Source of the DNA: Actinosynnema pretiosum
GTDB lineage: Bacteria; Actinomycetota; Actinomycetes; Mycobacteriales; Pseudonocardiaceae
DNA: 64,000 bases
Reading direction: 5' to 3'
NCBI RefSeq assembly: GCF_024171695.1
Contig: NZ_JAMTCF010000002.1
Location: 372,001-436,000, forward strand
The position numbers and the translations under genes were made by a program. Position 1 is the stretch's first letter, and the number at the start of each line of letters is the position of its first letter. A model generated the notes under the pieces. The model worked only from the letters and a program-made list of their open reading frames with translations, did not search any database and was not told the origin of the DNA. Positions 35,781-43,942 of this stretch are shown here, piece after piece.

Positions 35781-36119
35781 TCAGGGCGTGCGCACCCGCT
35801 CGACGTGCGCCCGGTTCGCGTCGCCCCACTCGCCCAGCGGGCGCAGCGCCTCGTTCAGCGACTCGCCCCGCGCGGTCAGCGAGTACTCCACCCGGAGCAC
35901 CGCCTCCGGGAACACCTCCCGCGCCACCAGCCCGTCCGCCTCCATCTGCCGCAACTGCTCCGCCAGCACCTTCTCCGTCACCGGCGGCAGCATCCTGCGC
36001 AGCGCCCCGAAGCGCCGCGGCCCTGACTCCAGCGCCCACAGCAGCAGCGCCTTCCACCGGCCGTCCACCACGTCGATCGCCACGTCCAAGCCGCACTCGT
36101 ACCGTCTCCGCCGCTTCAC
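35781..36119 (-). CDS. HxlR-family transcriptional regulator
   Basis: 112 residues from a GTG at 36119. CGLDVAIDVVDGRWKALLLWAL and RRFGALRRMLPPVTEKVLAEQLRQME are HxlR features, but the usual second conserved Cys is absent. HxlR proteins often control a divergent redox gene; here a divergent imine-reductase-like gene begins 82 bp away, so it is the likely target. Confidence 0.85.
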   Translation of the reverse strand: MKRRRRYECGLDVAIDVVDGRWKALLLWALESGPRRFGALRRMLPPVTEKVLAEQLRQMEADGLVAREVFPEAVLRVEYSLTARGESLNEALRPLGEWGDANRAHVERVRTP

Positions 36120-36201
36120 CCACCACCACTTACCACGGGGTGCGCACCCACCCGCAAGTGCGTAATTGATCAAGCCGCCCGACGGCCCCAGGATCGGTCC
36201 C

Positions 36202-37038
36202 GTGAACGAGCGGAAGCGGGCAGGCGCGAGGACGGCGGTCATCGGACTGGGGCAGATGGGCTGGGCGCTCGCCACCGCGCTCGCCTCGGGCGGGCGGGAC
36301 GTGGTGGTGTGGACGCGGTCCGGCCGGACCGGGCCCGAGGGGACCGGGACGGCGGGGAGCGCGGCCGAGGCCGTCGAGCGGAGCGAGGTCGTGGTCGTCT
36401 GCGTCACCGGGTACGACGCGGTGGTCGACCTCCTCCCGGCGCGCCTGGACGGCAAGGTCGTGGTCAACCTCAGCACCGGCGGACCCGAGCAGGCGCGGGA
36501 CGTGGGGCGGCTCGTGCGCGGGCGCGGCGGGCGCTACGCGGACGGGGCGATCATGGACACCCCGCCCGGCGTCGGGCGGGCGATCGTGCTGCTCAGCGGC
36601 GACGACGTGCCCGGCGGGCTCGCCGAGCTGGGCGCGATCACCCACCTGGGGCGCGACGACGGGCTGGCCGCGCTGCACGACACCGCCCTGCTCACCCTGA
36701 TGTACGGGCAGCTCACCGGCTTCCTCGAAGCCCTCGCCCTGCTGCGGGCGGACGGCGTCCCGGCGCGCGACGCGCTGCGGGTGTCCGAGCCCTGGCTGGA
36801 CGTGGTGCGCGCGATGCTGCCCGACCTCGCCGAGCGGGTCGACTCCGGCGACCACCGGTCCGGCGAGGCCAGGCTGGACATGCAGCTCGCCGCCACCACC
36901 CACCTGGTCGAGGCCTACCACGGGCGGGGGCTCGGGTCCGGCGTGCTGGAGCGCACCGCCGAGCTGATCCGGCGCGCCGTGGCGGACGGGCGCGAGGCCG
37001 ACGACCTCGCCGCGCTGGTGGACTTCACCGGCAGGTAG
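36202..37038 (+). CDS. NAD(P)-dependent oxidoreductase, imine-reductase-like
   Basis: 278 residues from the GTG at 36202. The Rossmann motif VIGLGQMGWALATALASGG is N-terminal. VVNLSTGGPEQARD and YADGAIMDTPPGVGR resemble the imine reductase branch of the beta-hydroxyacid dehydrogenase superfamily. GLAALHDTALLTLMYGQLTGFLEALAL is the helical dimerisation part. It is likely to reduce a C=N or C=O group with NADPH. The divergent HxlR gene probably regulates it. Confidence 0.85.
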   Translation: MNERKRAGARTAVIGLGQMGWALATALASGGRDVVVWTRSGRTGPEGTGTAGSAAEAVERSEVVVVCVTGYDAVVDLLPARLDGKVVVNLSTGGPEQARDVGRLVRGRGGRYADGAIMDTPPGVGRAIVLLSGDDVPGGLAELGAITHLGRDDGLAALHDTALLTLMYGQLTGFLEALALLRADGVPARDALRVSEPWLDVVRAMLPDLAERVDSGDHRSGEARLDMQLAATTHLVEAYHGRGLGSGVLERTAELIRRAVADGREADDLAALVDFTGR

Positions 37039-37068
37039 CGCGGGCGGGCGCGGGGGACGGCCCCCGTG

Positions 37069-37162
37069 ACCCGACCGCTGGGGCCCGCCCGCTGGGACCC
37101 GACCGCTGGGGCCCGGCCATTGGGGCCTGACCGCTGGGACCCGGCCGTTGGGACCCGGCCGC
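37069..37162. repeat. Tandem degenerate 15-bp repeats between convergent genes
   Basis: About six copies of a CCGCTGGGACCCGAC-like unit between the imine-reductase-like gene and the LCP gene. It is non-coding and may act as a terminator or be a slippage product. Confidence 0.6.
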
Positions 37163-37170
37163 CACCAGCC

Positions 37171-38193
37171 CTAGTCCACGCAGGGAACCCCGCCCTGCGC
37201 AGCCGCCACCGCGCCGCCCACGGGCGGCTGCCGCATCGCCGCGCGCACCGCCTCCGGCGAGCCGATCGGCAGCGTGCTGAACGCGAACCCCGGCGCCTTC
37301 CCCAGCACCTCCAGCACGTCCCACCCCTCCGACAGCACCACCGTCCGCCGCGCGACCTCCACGGCGGGCCCGAGCGCGCCCAGCCCCTGCTCCCGCACCC
37401 GCGCCAGCACGGCGGTCAGGAACGCCTGCTGCCTGCGGGTGCGGTCCAGGTCGCTGTTCGGCAGCCCGTGCCGCTGCCGCACGAACGCCAGCGCCTGCGC
37501 CGCGTCCAACCGCTGCGGACCGGCCGGGAAGTCCGCGCCCGAGTACTCGTCCTTCGTGGCGTTGTTCAGGCACACGTCGATCCCGCCGAGCGCCTGCGCC
37601 AGCTCGTAGAACCCCACCAGGCTCAGCTCGGCCAGCTGGTGCACCGGCACGTCCAGGAACGCGCTCACCGTCTCCACCTGCGCCCGCCGCCCGGCCTCGC
37701 GCCCCAGCCACTCTAGCTCGGCCGGGTCCCGCACCCCCTCGGCGACCAGCTCGCGCTCGCGCGCGTCCTTGGCCCGCCCGTAGGCCTCCTTGATCTTGCC
37801 GCGCTGCGGCCCGCCCGGAATTCCGAGCAGCTCGCCCTCGTTGTCGCGCGGCAGCGAGTAGCCGGTCGCCGCGCCGCCGCCCAGCGGCACCCGCAGCAGG
37901 ATCATCGTGTTCGCGTTGTACCCGCCCCGGTCCACGTCCCCCGCGTGCATCCGCGCCAGCACCTCGTCCGACGGCGCCCCGCCGTCCAGGTCCCGCCGGG
38001 TGGTCAGGCCGATCAGCAGCACGTTCACCCACTCGGTGGGTTTCTCCACCCCGCTCGCGATGGCCTGCGACCGCCTCACCCCGGTGTCGATCTCCTGGTA
38101 GGTCGTCCAGGCCACCCCGGACACCACCAGGAGCGCCGCCCCCAGCAGCGCCCAGACCAGCCTGGTGATCGCGAACAACGTCTCCCTCGGCAC
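37171..38193 (-). CDS. LCP (LytR-CpsA-Psr) family cell-wall ligase
   Basis: 340 residues from the GTG at 38193. One N-terminal membrane helix (LVWALLGAALLVVSGVAWT) is followed by the extracellular LCP domain: VNVLLIGLTTRRD, YSLPRDNEG, FYELAQALGGIDVCLNNATKD and ALAFVRQRHGLPNSDLDRTRRQQ. LCP proteins attach wall polymers to peptidoglycan using polyprenyl-linked donors. It is divergent from an envelope polysaccharide operon, which supports a joint role. The GGGGG ribosome-binding site lies in the inverted repeat at 38196-38245. Confidence 0.92.
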   Translation of the reverse strand: MPRETLFAITRLVWALLGAALLVVSGVAWTTYQEIDTGVRRSQAIASGVEKPTEWVNVLLIGLTTRRDLDGGAPSDEVLARMHAGDVDRGGYNANTMILLRVPLGGGAATGYSLPRDNEGELLGIPGGPQRGKIKEAYGRAKDARERELVAEGVRDPAELEWLGREAGRRAQVETVSAFLDVPVHQLAELSLVGFYELAQALGGIDVCLNNATKDEYSGADFPAGPQRLDAAQALAFVRQRHGLPNSDLDRTRRQQAFLTAVLARVREQGLGALGPAVEVARRTVVLSEGWDVLEVLGKAPGFAFSTLPIGSPEAVRAAMRQPPVGGAVAAAQGGVPCVD

Positions 38194-38195
38194 CG

Positions 38196-38245
38196 CGTCC
38201 CCCTGTGTGCAAACGATTGCGCACACCCAGACGCCCAGGGGGACG
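38196..38245. promoter_or_regulatory. Nested palindrome between LCP and DUF6542-like genes
   Basis: Outer arms 38196-38205 and 38236-38245 are a perfect 10-bp inverted repeat holding both Shine-Dalgarno sequences. The centre, 38206-38223, reads TGTGCAAAC GATTGCGCA, matching 7 of 9 in mirror, like a LacI/GalR-type operator. It would couple expression of the two divergent envelope units. Confidence 0.6.
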
Positions 38246-38247
38246 AA

Positions 38248-38673
38248 GTGGTTGTTCCGGACAGCAGAGCACTGGCGCAGTTGCCCAGCCTCGCCGCGGT
38301 CGCCGTGCTCGCGGTGTTCACCGCGGCCGGGGTCGAGCTCGACGGCGAGCAACCGGGCTGGCTCCTCGCCGTCCTGTTGATCGGGGGAGCGGGGACGGCC
38401 GCCGCGCTGGTGCGGCCGGTCGGGCTGTGGGCCGTCGTGCCCGCCCCGCCGATGCTGCTCGTCGCGGACGTCACCGTCGTCGCCGCGGTGCGCGGCACAT
38501 CACCGGGGGAGATCACCGGGCTCGTCGCCTCCTCGCTGGTCCGCGCCTTCCCACAGGTCGCGGCGGCGGTGGGCGCGGCCCTGCTGGTCGCGTTGATCCG
38601 CTTCGCGCGGGCTGGGGGTTTGTGGTGGAGGGCAAGGTCTTCGTCGACCGGACGGGGTGGCGGACGGGGCTGA
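38248..38673 (+). CDS. DUF6542-like small membrane protein
   Basis: 141 residues from the GTG at 38248, with GGGGGACG upstream. About four hydrophobic helices (LPSLAAVAVLAVFTAAGVEL; WLLAVLLIGGAGTAAALV; VVPAPPMLLVADVTVVAAV; VAAAVGAALLVALIRFA). The C-terminal about 15 residues are a basic tail that is out of frame with, and overlaps, the next microprotein gene. Likely an envelope accessory; the function is unknown. Confidence 0.7.
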   Translation: MVVPDSRALAQLPSLAAVAVLAVFTAAGVELDGEQPGWLLAVLLIGGAGTAAALVRPVGLWAVVPAPPMLLVADVTVVAAVRGTSPGEITGLVASSLVRAFPQVAAAVGAALLVALIRFARAGGLWWRARSSSTGRGGGRG

Positions 38674-38756
38674 TGCGCGTGGTCAGCGCGGCGCTCGCGC
38701 TGGGGCTGGTGGTGGCGACCGCGCTGGCGGCGACCACCGTGCTGGGGCAGTTGTGA
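38625..38756 (+). CDS. 43-residue single-helix membrane microprotein
   Basis: Starts at the GTG at 38625 (GTG at 38622 is the alternative) with GGGGG 7 bases upstream, inside the end of the preceding gene but in another frame. The sequence ends in one membrane helix, VSAALALGLVVATALAATT. The stop overlaps the start of the glycosyltransferase gene (GTGA). The coupling on both sides and the ribosome-binding site argue that it is real. It may be a small subunit of the glycosyltransferase. Confidence 0.5.
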   Translation: MEGKVFVDRTGWRTGLMRVVSAALALGLVVATALAATTVLGQL

Positions 38757-40672
38757 AGCGCGGGCTGAAGGCGCACTGGGTCTCGCTCGGGGTGCTGCTG
38801 GCGCTGCTGATGGGGGCGCTGAGCTTCCACGCCTACGCCATCTCGCTGCCCGCGCACCGGGACGCGCCGATCCGGGTCACCGACCCGTCGGTCCCCGAGC
38901 GCACGCTCGCGCTGGTCGTGCACGGGGGTCCGCACCCGCGCTGGACGCCCAGGCTGCTGGACGCGCTGGCCCGCACGGGCGCGAAGGCGACGTTCCACCT
39001 GGTCGGGGCGCGGGTCAACGAGAACCCGGACCTGGTGCTGCGCATGGTCGCGGAGGGCCACGAGGTCGGGGTCGAGTCGTTCCGGCCGGGTGAGCTGCGC
39101 CTGCTGGACACCGCGTTCGCGCAGAGCGCGCTGATCGCGGCGGCGGGCGTGCGCAGCGAGCTGGCCGAGCGGGACACCTGGTCGCCGGACCTGGAGGTCC
39201 AGGACGTGAAGGCGATCGCGGAGGCGGGCGCGCCCGCGAACGGGGCGGGCGCGGTGCTGCGGCTGCACGACACCAGCAGCACGCCCGGCGCGGTCGAGGA
39301 GCTGCGCCGGGCGTTGCCGGACTACCGGTTCACCACCCGCACCGAGGCGGTCGGGGGGCCGCCGCCGCACGTGCCCGCCGACCGGGTGGAGCTGGCCACC
39401 GCGCACGCGCTGGCCTGGTCGCAGCGCAACGGCGACCTGCTGGTGCTGCTGCTGGACGTGGCGATCGGCGCGGTCGCGGCGCTGGCGATCCTGCGGGTGC
39501 TCGTGCAGCTCGGCCTCGCGCACACCGCGCGCAGGCTGCACCGCGAGCTGCCCGACGCGCCGACCGGGCCGCTGCCGCCGGTGTCGGTGGTGGTGCCCGC
39601 CTACAACGAGGCCGTCACCATCAGCGCCGCCGTGCGCTCGCTCGCGAACTCGGACTACCCGGCCCCGGTCGAGGTGGTCGTGGTGGACGACGGCTCCGCG
39701 GACGGCACCGCCGACGTGGTGCGCGCGCTGGACCTGCCCGGCGTGCGGGTGGTCACCAGGGAGAACGGCGGCAAGGCGCGGGCTTTGAACACCGGGGTGG
39801 CGCTGGCCGAGCACGACGCGCTCGTCCTGGTCGACGGCGACACGATCTTCGAGGCGGGCACGCTGGCCGCGCTCGTCGCCCCGCTGACCGCGCCCGGCGT
39901 CGGCGCGGTGTCCGGCAACGTCAAGGTCGCCAACCGGCGCGGGCTGCTCGGCCGCTGGCAGCACCTGGAGTACACCTCGGGGTCCAACCTGGACCGGCAG
40001 ATCCTCAACGCCTGGCGCTGCCTGCCCACGATCCCCGGCGCGGTCGGCGCGTTCCGCCGGGAGGCGCTGGTGGAGGTCGGCGGGGTCAGCTCGGACACGC
40101 TCGCCGAGGACACCGACGTGACGATGGCGATCACCCGCGCGGGCTGGCGGGTGGTGTACGAGCCGGGCGCGCGGGCGTGGACCGAGGTCCCTGCGGGGCT
40201 GCGGTCGCTGTACCGGCAGCGCTACCGGTGGTCCTACGGCACGTTCCAGGCCATGTGGAAGCACCGGGTCGCGGTGCGCGAGCAGGGCCGGATGGGGCGG
40301 CTCGGGCTGCTGTACCTGCTGCTGTTCCACCTGCTGCTGCCGCTGCTGGCGCCGGTGATGGACGTGTACGTGCTGTACGGCGCGCTCGTGGCGGACGCGC
40401 CCGCCGCGCTGCCGATCTGGCTGGCGTTCCTGGCGCTCCAGACCGCGAGCGCCGGGTACGCGCTGCGGCTGGACGGCGAGTCGCTGCGCCCGCTGTGGGC
40501 GTTCCCGCTCCAGCAGCTCGCCTACCGGCAGCTGACCTACCTGGTGGTGGTGCAGTCGCTGGTGACCGCCGCGCACGGCATCCCGCTGCGCTGGCAGTCG
40601 GTCCAGCGCACCGGGCGCGCGGACGCGGTGAGCCGGGAGGTCCTGGCGGTCGAGGGCAGGGTGGCGGTGTGA
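38753..40672 (+). CDS. Fusion of degenerate NodB deacetylase and family-2 glycosyltransferase
   Basis: 639 residues from the GTG at 38753. One N-terminal membrane helix (GVLLALLMGALSFHAYA), then an extracellular NodB-like fold. Its catalytic motifs are lost: TFDDGP is LVVHGGP (residues 54-60), and the HxxxxH metal motif is replaced by EVGVESFRPGEL (104-115). After a second helix (230-250) comes a complete GT2 domain: VDDGSADGT (311-319), DGD (361-363), a TLAEDTD acid region and RQRYRW, then more C-terminal helices. It probably makes a beta-linked envelope polysaccharide; the NodB part may only bind the glycan. Confidence 0.88.
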   Translation: MKRGLKAHWVSLGVLLALLMGALSFHAYAISLPAHRDAPIRVTDPSVPERTLALVVHGGPHPRWTPRLLDALARTGAKATFHLVGARVNENPDLVLRMVAEGHEVGVESFRPGELRLLDTAFAQSALIAAAGVRSELAERDTWSPDLEVQDVKAIAEAGAPANGAGAVLRLHDTSSTPGAVEELRRALPDYRFTTRTEAVGGPPPHVPADRVELATAHALAWSQRNGDLLVLLLDVAIGAVAALAILRVLVQLGLAHTARRLHRELPDAPTGPLPPVSVVVPAYNEAVTISAAVRSLANSDYPAPVEVVVVDDGSADGTADVVRALDLPGVRVVTRENGGKARALNTGVALAEHDALVLVDGDTIFEAGTLAALVAPLTAPGVGAVSGNVKVANRRGLLGRWQHLEYTSGSNLDRQILNAWRCLPTIPGAVGAFRREALVEVGGVSSDTLAEDTDVTMAITRAGWRVVYEPGARAWTEVPAGLRSLYRQRYRWSYGTFQAMWKHRVAVREQGRMGRLGLLYLLLFHLLLPLLAPVMDVYVLYGALVADAPAALPIWLAFLALQTASAGYALRLDGESLRPLWAFPLQQLAYRQLTYLVVVQSLVTAAHGIPLRWQSVQRTGRADAVSREVLAVEGRVAV

Positions 40673-40676
40673 GGGT

Positions 40677-40706
40677 GGGGGCCGTCCCTGTGCAGGGACG
40701 GCCCCC
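40677..40706. terminator. Strong bidirectional hairpin between glycosyltransferase and P450 genes
   Basis: 13-bp arms 40677-40689 and 40694-40706 enclosing GTGC, 4 bp after the glycosyltransferase stop. Confidence 0.8.
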
Positions 40707-40724
40707 GAGGTCATCGCGGGGACC

Positions 40725-41927
40725 TCACGCCGAGAACTCCACCGGCAGCGCGTGCACCCCGTAGACGCCCATGTCGGTGCGCAGCGGCACCTCGGACGCG
40801 GGCGCCGCGAGCCGCAGGTCGGGGAACTCGCGCAGCAGCCCGGCCAGTCCGGCGCGCATCTCCACCCGCGCGAGCTGCTGGCCGAGGCACTGGTGCACGC
40901 CGTGTCCGAACCCGAGGTGCCCGGCGGCGTGCCTGCGCACGTCCAGCTCGTCCGGCCGCTCGAACCGCTCCGGGTCCCGGTTGGCGGCCGGGATCGACAG
41001 CACCACCGTCTGCCCGGCGACCACCCGCGCGCCCGCCAGCTCGACGTCCTCCAGCGCGACCCTGGTGGTGCCGAACTGGACGATCGACAGGTAGCGCATC
41101 AGCTCCTCGACTGCGTTGTCCACCAGCTCGGGCTCGGCGCGCAGCACGGCGAGCTGCTCGGGGGCGTTCAGCAGCGCGAACGCGCCGAGGCCCAGCATGT
41201 TCGCGGTGGTCTCGTGCCCGGCGATGAGCAGCATCAGGCCGATGTTGGCGCTCTCCTCGTCGGTCAGCTCGCCGGTGGCGATCAGCCCGCTGAGCATGTC
41301 GTCGGCGGGCTCGGCCTTCTTCCGGTCGACCAGCTCCCGCACGTAGACCCGGATGCGCTCGACGGCGGCGACGGCCTCCTCGATGCTGCTGGTCATCCGC
41401 AGACCGATGGCGGTGTCGCGCTGGAACGAGGCCCGCTCCGCGTAGGGGACGCCCAGCAGCTCGCAGATCACCAGCGACGGGACCGGCAGCGCGAAGTGCG
41501 GCACCAGGTCGACCGGTGAGCCCTGGGCGCGGGTCTCGGCGAGCTGGTCGGCGACGATGCGCTCGACCCTCGGCGTGAGCTGGTTCATCCGGCGGACGGT
41601 GAACTGGCCGGTGAGCAGCCTGCGGTAGCGGGTGTGGACCGGCGGGTCGGTGGAGATGAACAGGCCGGGCGGCGCGGGCGGCTGCTGCGGGATCACCCGC
41701 TCGCCCAGCCGGATGGCGGCGTGCTTGAGCTCGGCGCGGTTGCTGAACCGGTGGTCGGCGAGCACGGCCCTGGCCAGGTCGTGGCCGGTGACGAGCCAGC
41801 CGTCGTGACCGTCCGGGAAGCCGAGCGGGGTGATCGGCGACCCGGCGCGCAGCTCCCCCAGCCGCTCGGGCGGGTCGAACGGGTGCTGCCTGGTTGTGGG
41901 CAGCTCCGGGTGGGACGTCCTGGTCAT
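40725..41927 (-). CDS. Cytochrome P450
   Basis: 400 residues from the ATG at 41927 with AGAGGTG upstream. The I-helix oxygen motif AGHETT, the K-helix ExxR (EELMR) and the haem loop FGHGVHQCLGQQLAR are complete. It is soluble and bacterial (CYP105/107-like), needing ferredoxin and reductase partners that are not in the window. Its substrate is unknown. It is divergent from the nitric oxide synthase gene, with about 700 bp between them. Confidence 0.94.
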   Translation of the reverse strand: MTRTSHPELPTTRQHPFDPPERLGELRAGSPITPLGFPDGHDGWLVTGHDLARAVLADHRFSNRAELKHAAIRLGERVIPQQPPAPPGLFISTDPPVHTRYRRLLTGQFTVRRMNQLTPRVERIVADQLAETRAQGSPVDLVPHFALPVPSLVICELLGVPYAERASFQRDTAIGLRMTSSIEEAVAAVERIRVYVRELVDRKKAEPADDMLSGLIATGELTDEESANIGLMLLIAGHETTANMLGLGAFALLNAPEQLAVLRAEPELVDNAVEELMRYLSIVQFGTTRVALEDVELAGARVVAGQTVVLSIPAANRDPERFERPDELDVRRHAAGHLGFGHGVHQCLGQQLARVEMRAGLAGLLREFPDLRLAAPASEVPLRTDMGVYGVHALPVEFSA

Positions 41928-42622
41928 CGCGCACACCTCTCCCCTGGGGTTCGGAAGACCTCTTCGCAAGCTACAGAACATTCATGAAACTGTGAAGAAA
42001 GTTGCGCCGGACGTGTGACCTGCGACGATGGGATTCGTGGTGAGGTGGGCGCGTGGGTGAGGTGGGTGCGCAGGAGAGGCGGCGGGCTGGTGAGGCGGTG
42101 GGTCGGTGAGGGGCGGTGGTGGTTGTCCTCCGGGCACAAGGGGGAGTGCCGGGAATTAGGGGAAAGAAGGGGGAAATGCCGTCCCCGCGTCTTCGTGATG
42201 ATCATTGTTCTGGTCGCCGGGTCTGCTGCGGGCGGCGCGCGGTTCCGGACTGTTCCGCGCTGGTGTGGCGGCCGGTCGGCGGCCCTCGGGTGACGCGCGT
42301 GCTCACCCCTACGCCCGATCGGGGGATGTGGGGTCGGTTCGCTAGACCGAACGGATCACGCTGGACGTGTGTCGTCGTCACCTGGAAGATGGTCTTGGTA
42401 GGCCGCTCACTCGACCGTGGAAACAATGAGCGTGAGCTAAATCACCGTCGAGTGGCCCACATTGCTTCACCAACAATCGAATATCACTCGTTTTCCCAGG
42501 ACTAGTCACCCTTTCGCGCGATCAAGAGCGCTGGGTGTGGTGGTGGTTGTGCAGTGACGTTGCCCCCGAGTGCCCGGCACGGCGGTGCACCGCCCCCGGA
42601 AGTGCAACTACGGTGTCCCGCC
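41928..42622. other. Long divergent intergenic region between P450 and NOS
   Basis: About 695 bp with no supported gene. 42030-42130 is strongly G-rich on the plus strand (many GGTGAGG/GGTGGG tracts). The 3' part (42300-42520) is poorer in GC. A TACGGT hexamer at 42609-42614 is the probable -10 element of the NOS gene. Confidence 0.5.
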
Positions 42623-43783
42623 ATGACCTCCGTCCCCCTGTGCCCGGCAGAGGCCAGGCCGCTCGGCGCGCCCCCCGCGCCGCCGGTCGACCTCGCCGAA
42701 GCCGAGGACTTCGTCCGGCTGCACCACTCGGAGCACCCCGAGGCGGGCAGCGTCGAAGCCCGGCTCGCCGAGGTGCACGCCGAGGTCGCCGCCACCGGCA
42801 CCTACCGGCACACCCACGAGGAGCTGGTCTTCGGTGCGCGCGTCGCCTGGCGCAACAGCGCCCGGTGCATCGGCAGGCTCTACTGGCGCAGCCTCAAGGT
42901 CCGCGACCTGCGCGACCTGCGCGACCCCAAGGCGGTCGCCGACGAGTGCGTCGAGCACCTCAAGATCGCGGGCAACGGTGGCCGGGTGCGGCCCGTGCTC
43001 ACCGTCTTCGCGCCCGACGAGCCCGGCCGGCCTGGGCCGCGCATCCACAACGAGCAGCTGATCCGGTACGCCGGGTACCTCGGGGCGGACGGCGGGGTGC
43101 TCGGGGACCGGCGGAACGTCGCGCTCACCGCGGAGGCGGTCGCGATGGGCTGGCGACCGCCGTCGCACCGGGGGCCGTTCGACGTGCTGCCGCTGGTCGT
43201 CTCGCGGGAGGACGCGGAGCCGCACCTGCTGGAGCTGCCGCCCGAGGCCGTGCTGGAGGTGCCGATGAAGCACCCCGAACTGCCCTGGTTCCGGGCGCTC
43301 GGGCTGCGGTGGCACGCCGTTCCCGCCATCAGCAACATGCGGTTGCGGATCGGCGGGGTCGACTACCCGGCCTCGCCGTTCAACGGGTGGTACATGGGCA
43401 CCGAGATCGGCGCCCGCAACTACGCCGACAAGGACCGCTACGACCTGCTGCCGTACCTGGCCAAGCGGATGGGGCTGGACACCTCGTCGGTGCGGACGCT
43501 GTGGCAGGACCGGGTGCTGGTCGAGCTGAACCGGGCCGTGCTGCACTCGTTCGAGGAGGCGGGGGTGACCATCGCCGACCATCACACGGAGTCGGACCGG
43601 TTCCTCACCCACGTGGCGAAGGAGGAGGCGGTCGGGCGGCAGGTCCCGGCTGACTGGACGTGGATCGTCCCGCCGATGTCGAGTGGGTTGACCAGTGTTT
43701 TCCACCGGTACTACTCCAAGGAGGAGTTGCTGCCGAACTTCTTCGCCGGTGACACGACCGGGGTGTGCCCGGTGATCCACTGA
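42623..43783 (+). CDS. nos: Bacterial nitric oxide synthase, oxygenase domain only
   Basis: 386 residues from the ATG at 42623. The haem-thiolate Cys is in WRNSARCIGRLYW. The arginine-binding Glu and pterin region appear as GWYMGTEIGARNYADKDRY, and the family-typical IVPPMSSGLTSVFH is near the C-terminus. It oxidises L-arginine to NO and citrulline using electrons from general reductases because the protein has no reductase domain. It likely has a leaderless transcript. In plant-pathogenic Streptomyces a NOS supplies NO to a nitrating P450 (TxtD/TxtE). The neighbouring P450 does not obviously resemble TxtE. Confidence 0.95.
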   Translation: MTSVPLCPAEARPLGAPPAPPVDLAEAEDFVRLHHSEHPEAGSVEARLAEVHAEVAATGTYRHTHEELVFGARVAWRNSARCIGRLYWRSLKVRDLRDLRDPKAVADECVEHLKIAGNGGRVRPVLTVFAPDEPGRPGPRIHNEQLIRYAGYLGADGGVLGDRRNVALTAEAVAMGWRPPSHRGPFDVLPLVVSREDAEPHLLELPPEAVLEVPMKHPELPWFRALGLRWHAVPAISNMRLRIGGVDYPASPFNGWYMGTEIGARNYADKDRYDLLPYLAKRMGLDTSSVRTLWQDRVLVELNRAVLHSFEEAGVTIADHHTESDRFLTHVAKEEAVGRQVPADWTWIVPPMSSGLTSVFHRYYSKEELLPNFFAGDTTGVCPVIH

Positions 43784-43942
43784 TGGGCTGAGCTGGGCTG
43801 AGCGGGGCCGGGTGGGTTCGAGCGGGGCTGGGCGGGTTTGAGCTGGGCCGCTGGTGGTCCTGCTGCTCCGGTTCGGTGAACCGGACGCGCGTTCCGGTCT
43901 GGAGTGTGGTCCCGGTCACCGGGCGCGTCCTACGGTGATCGG

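Noticed and set aside
40725-43783. A thaxtomin-type nitration pair (TxtD/TxtE)
   Set aside because: The P450 has none of the TxtE sequence features I know, the genes are divergent, and no thaxtomin synthetase genes are present. Kept only as a loose analogy.
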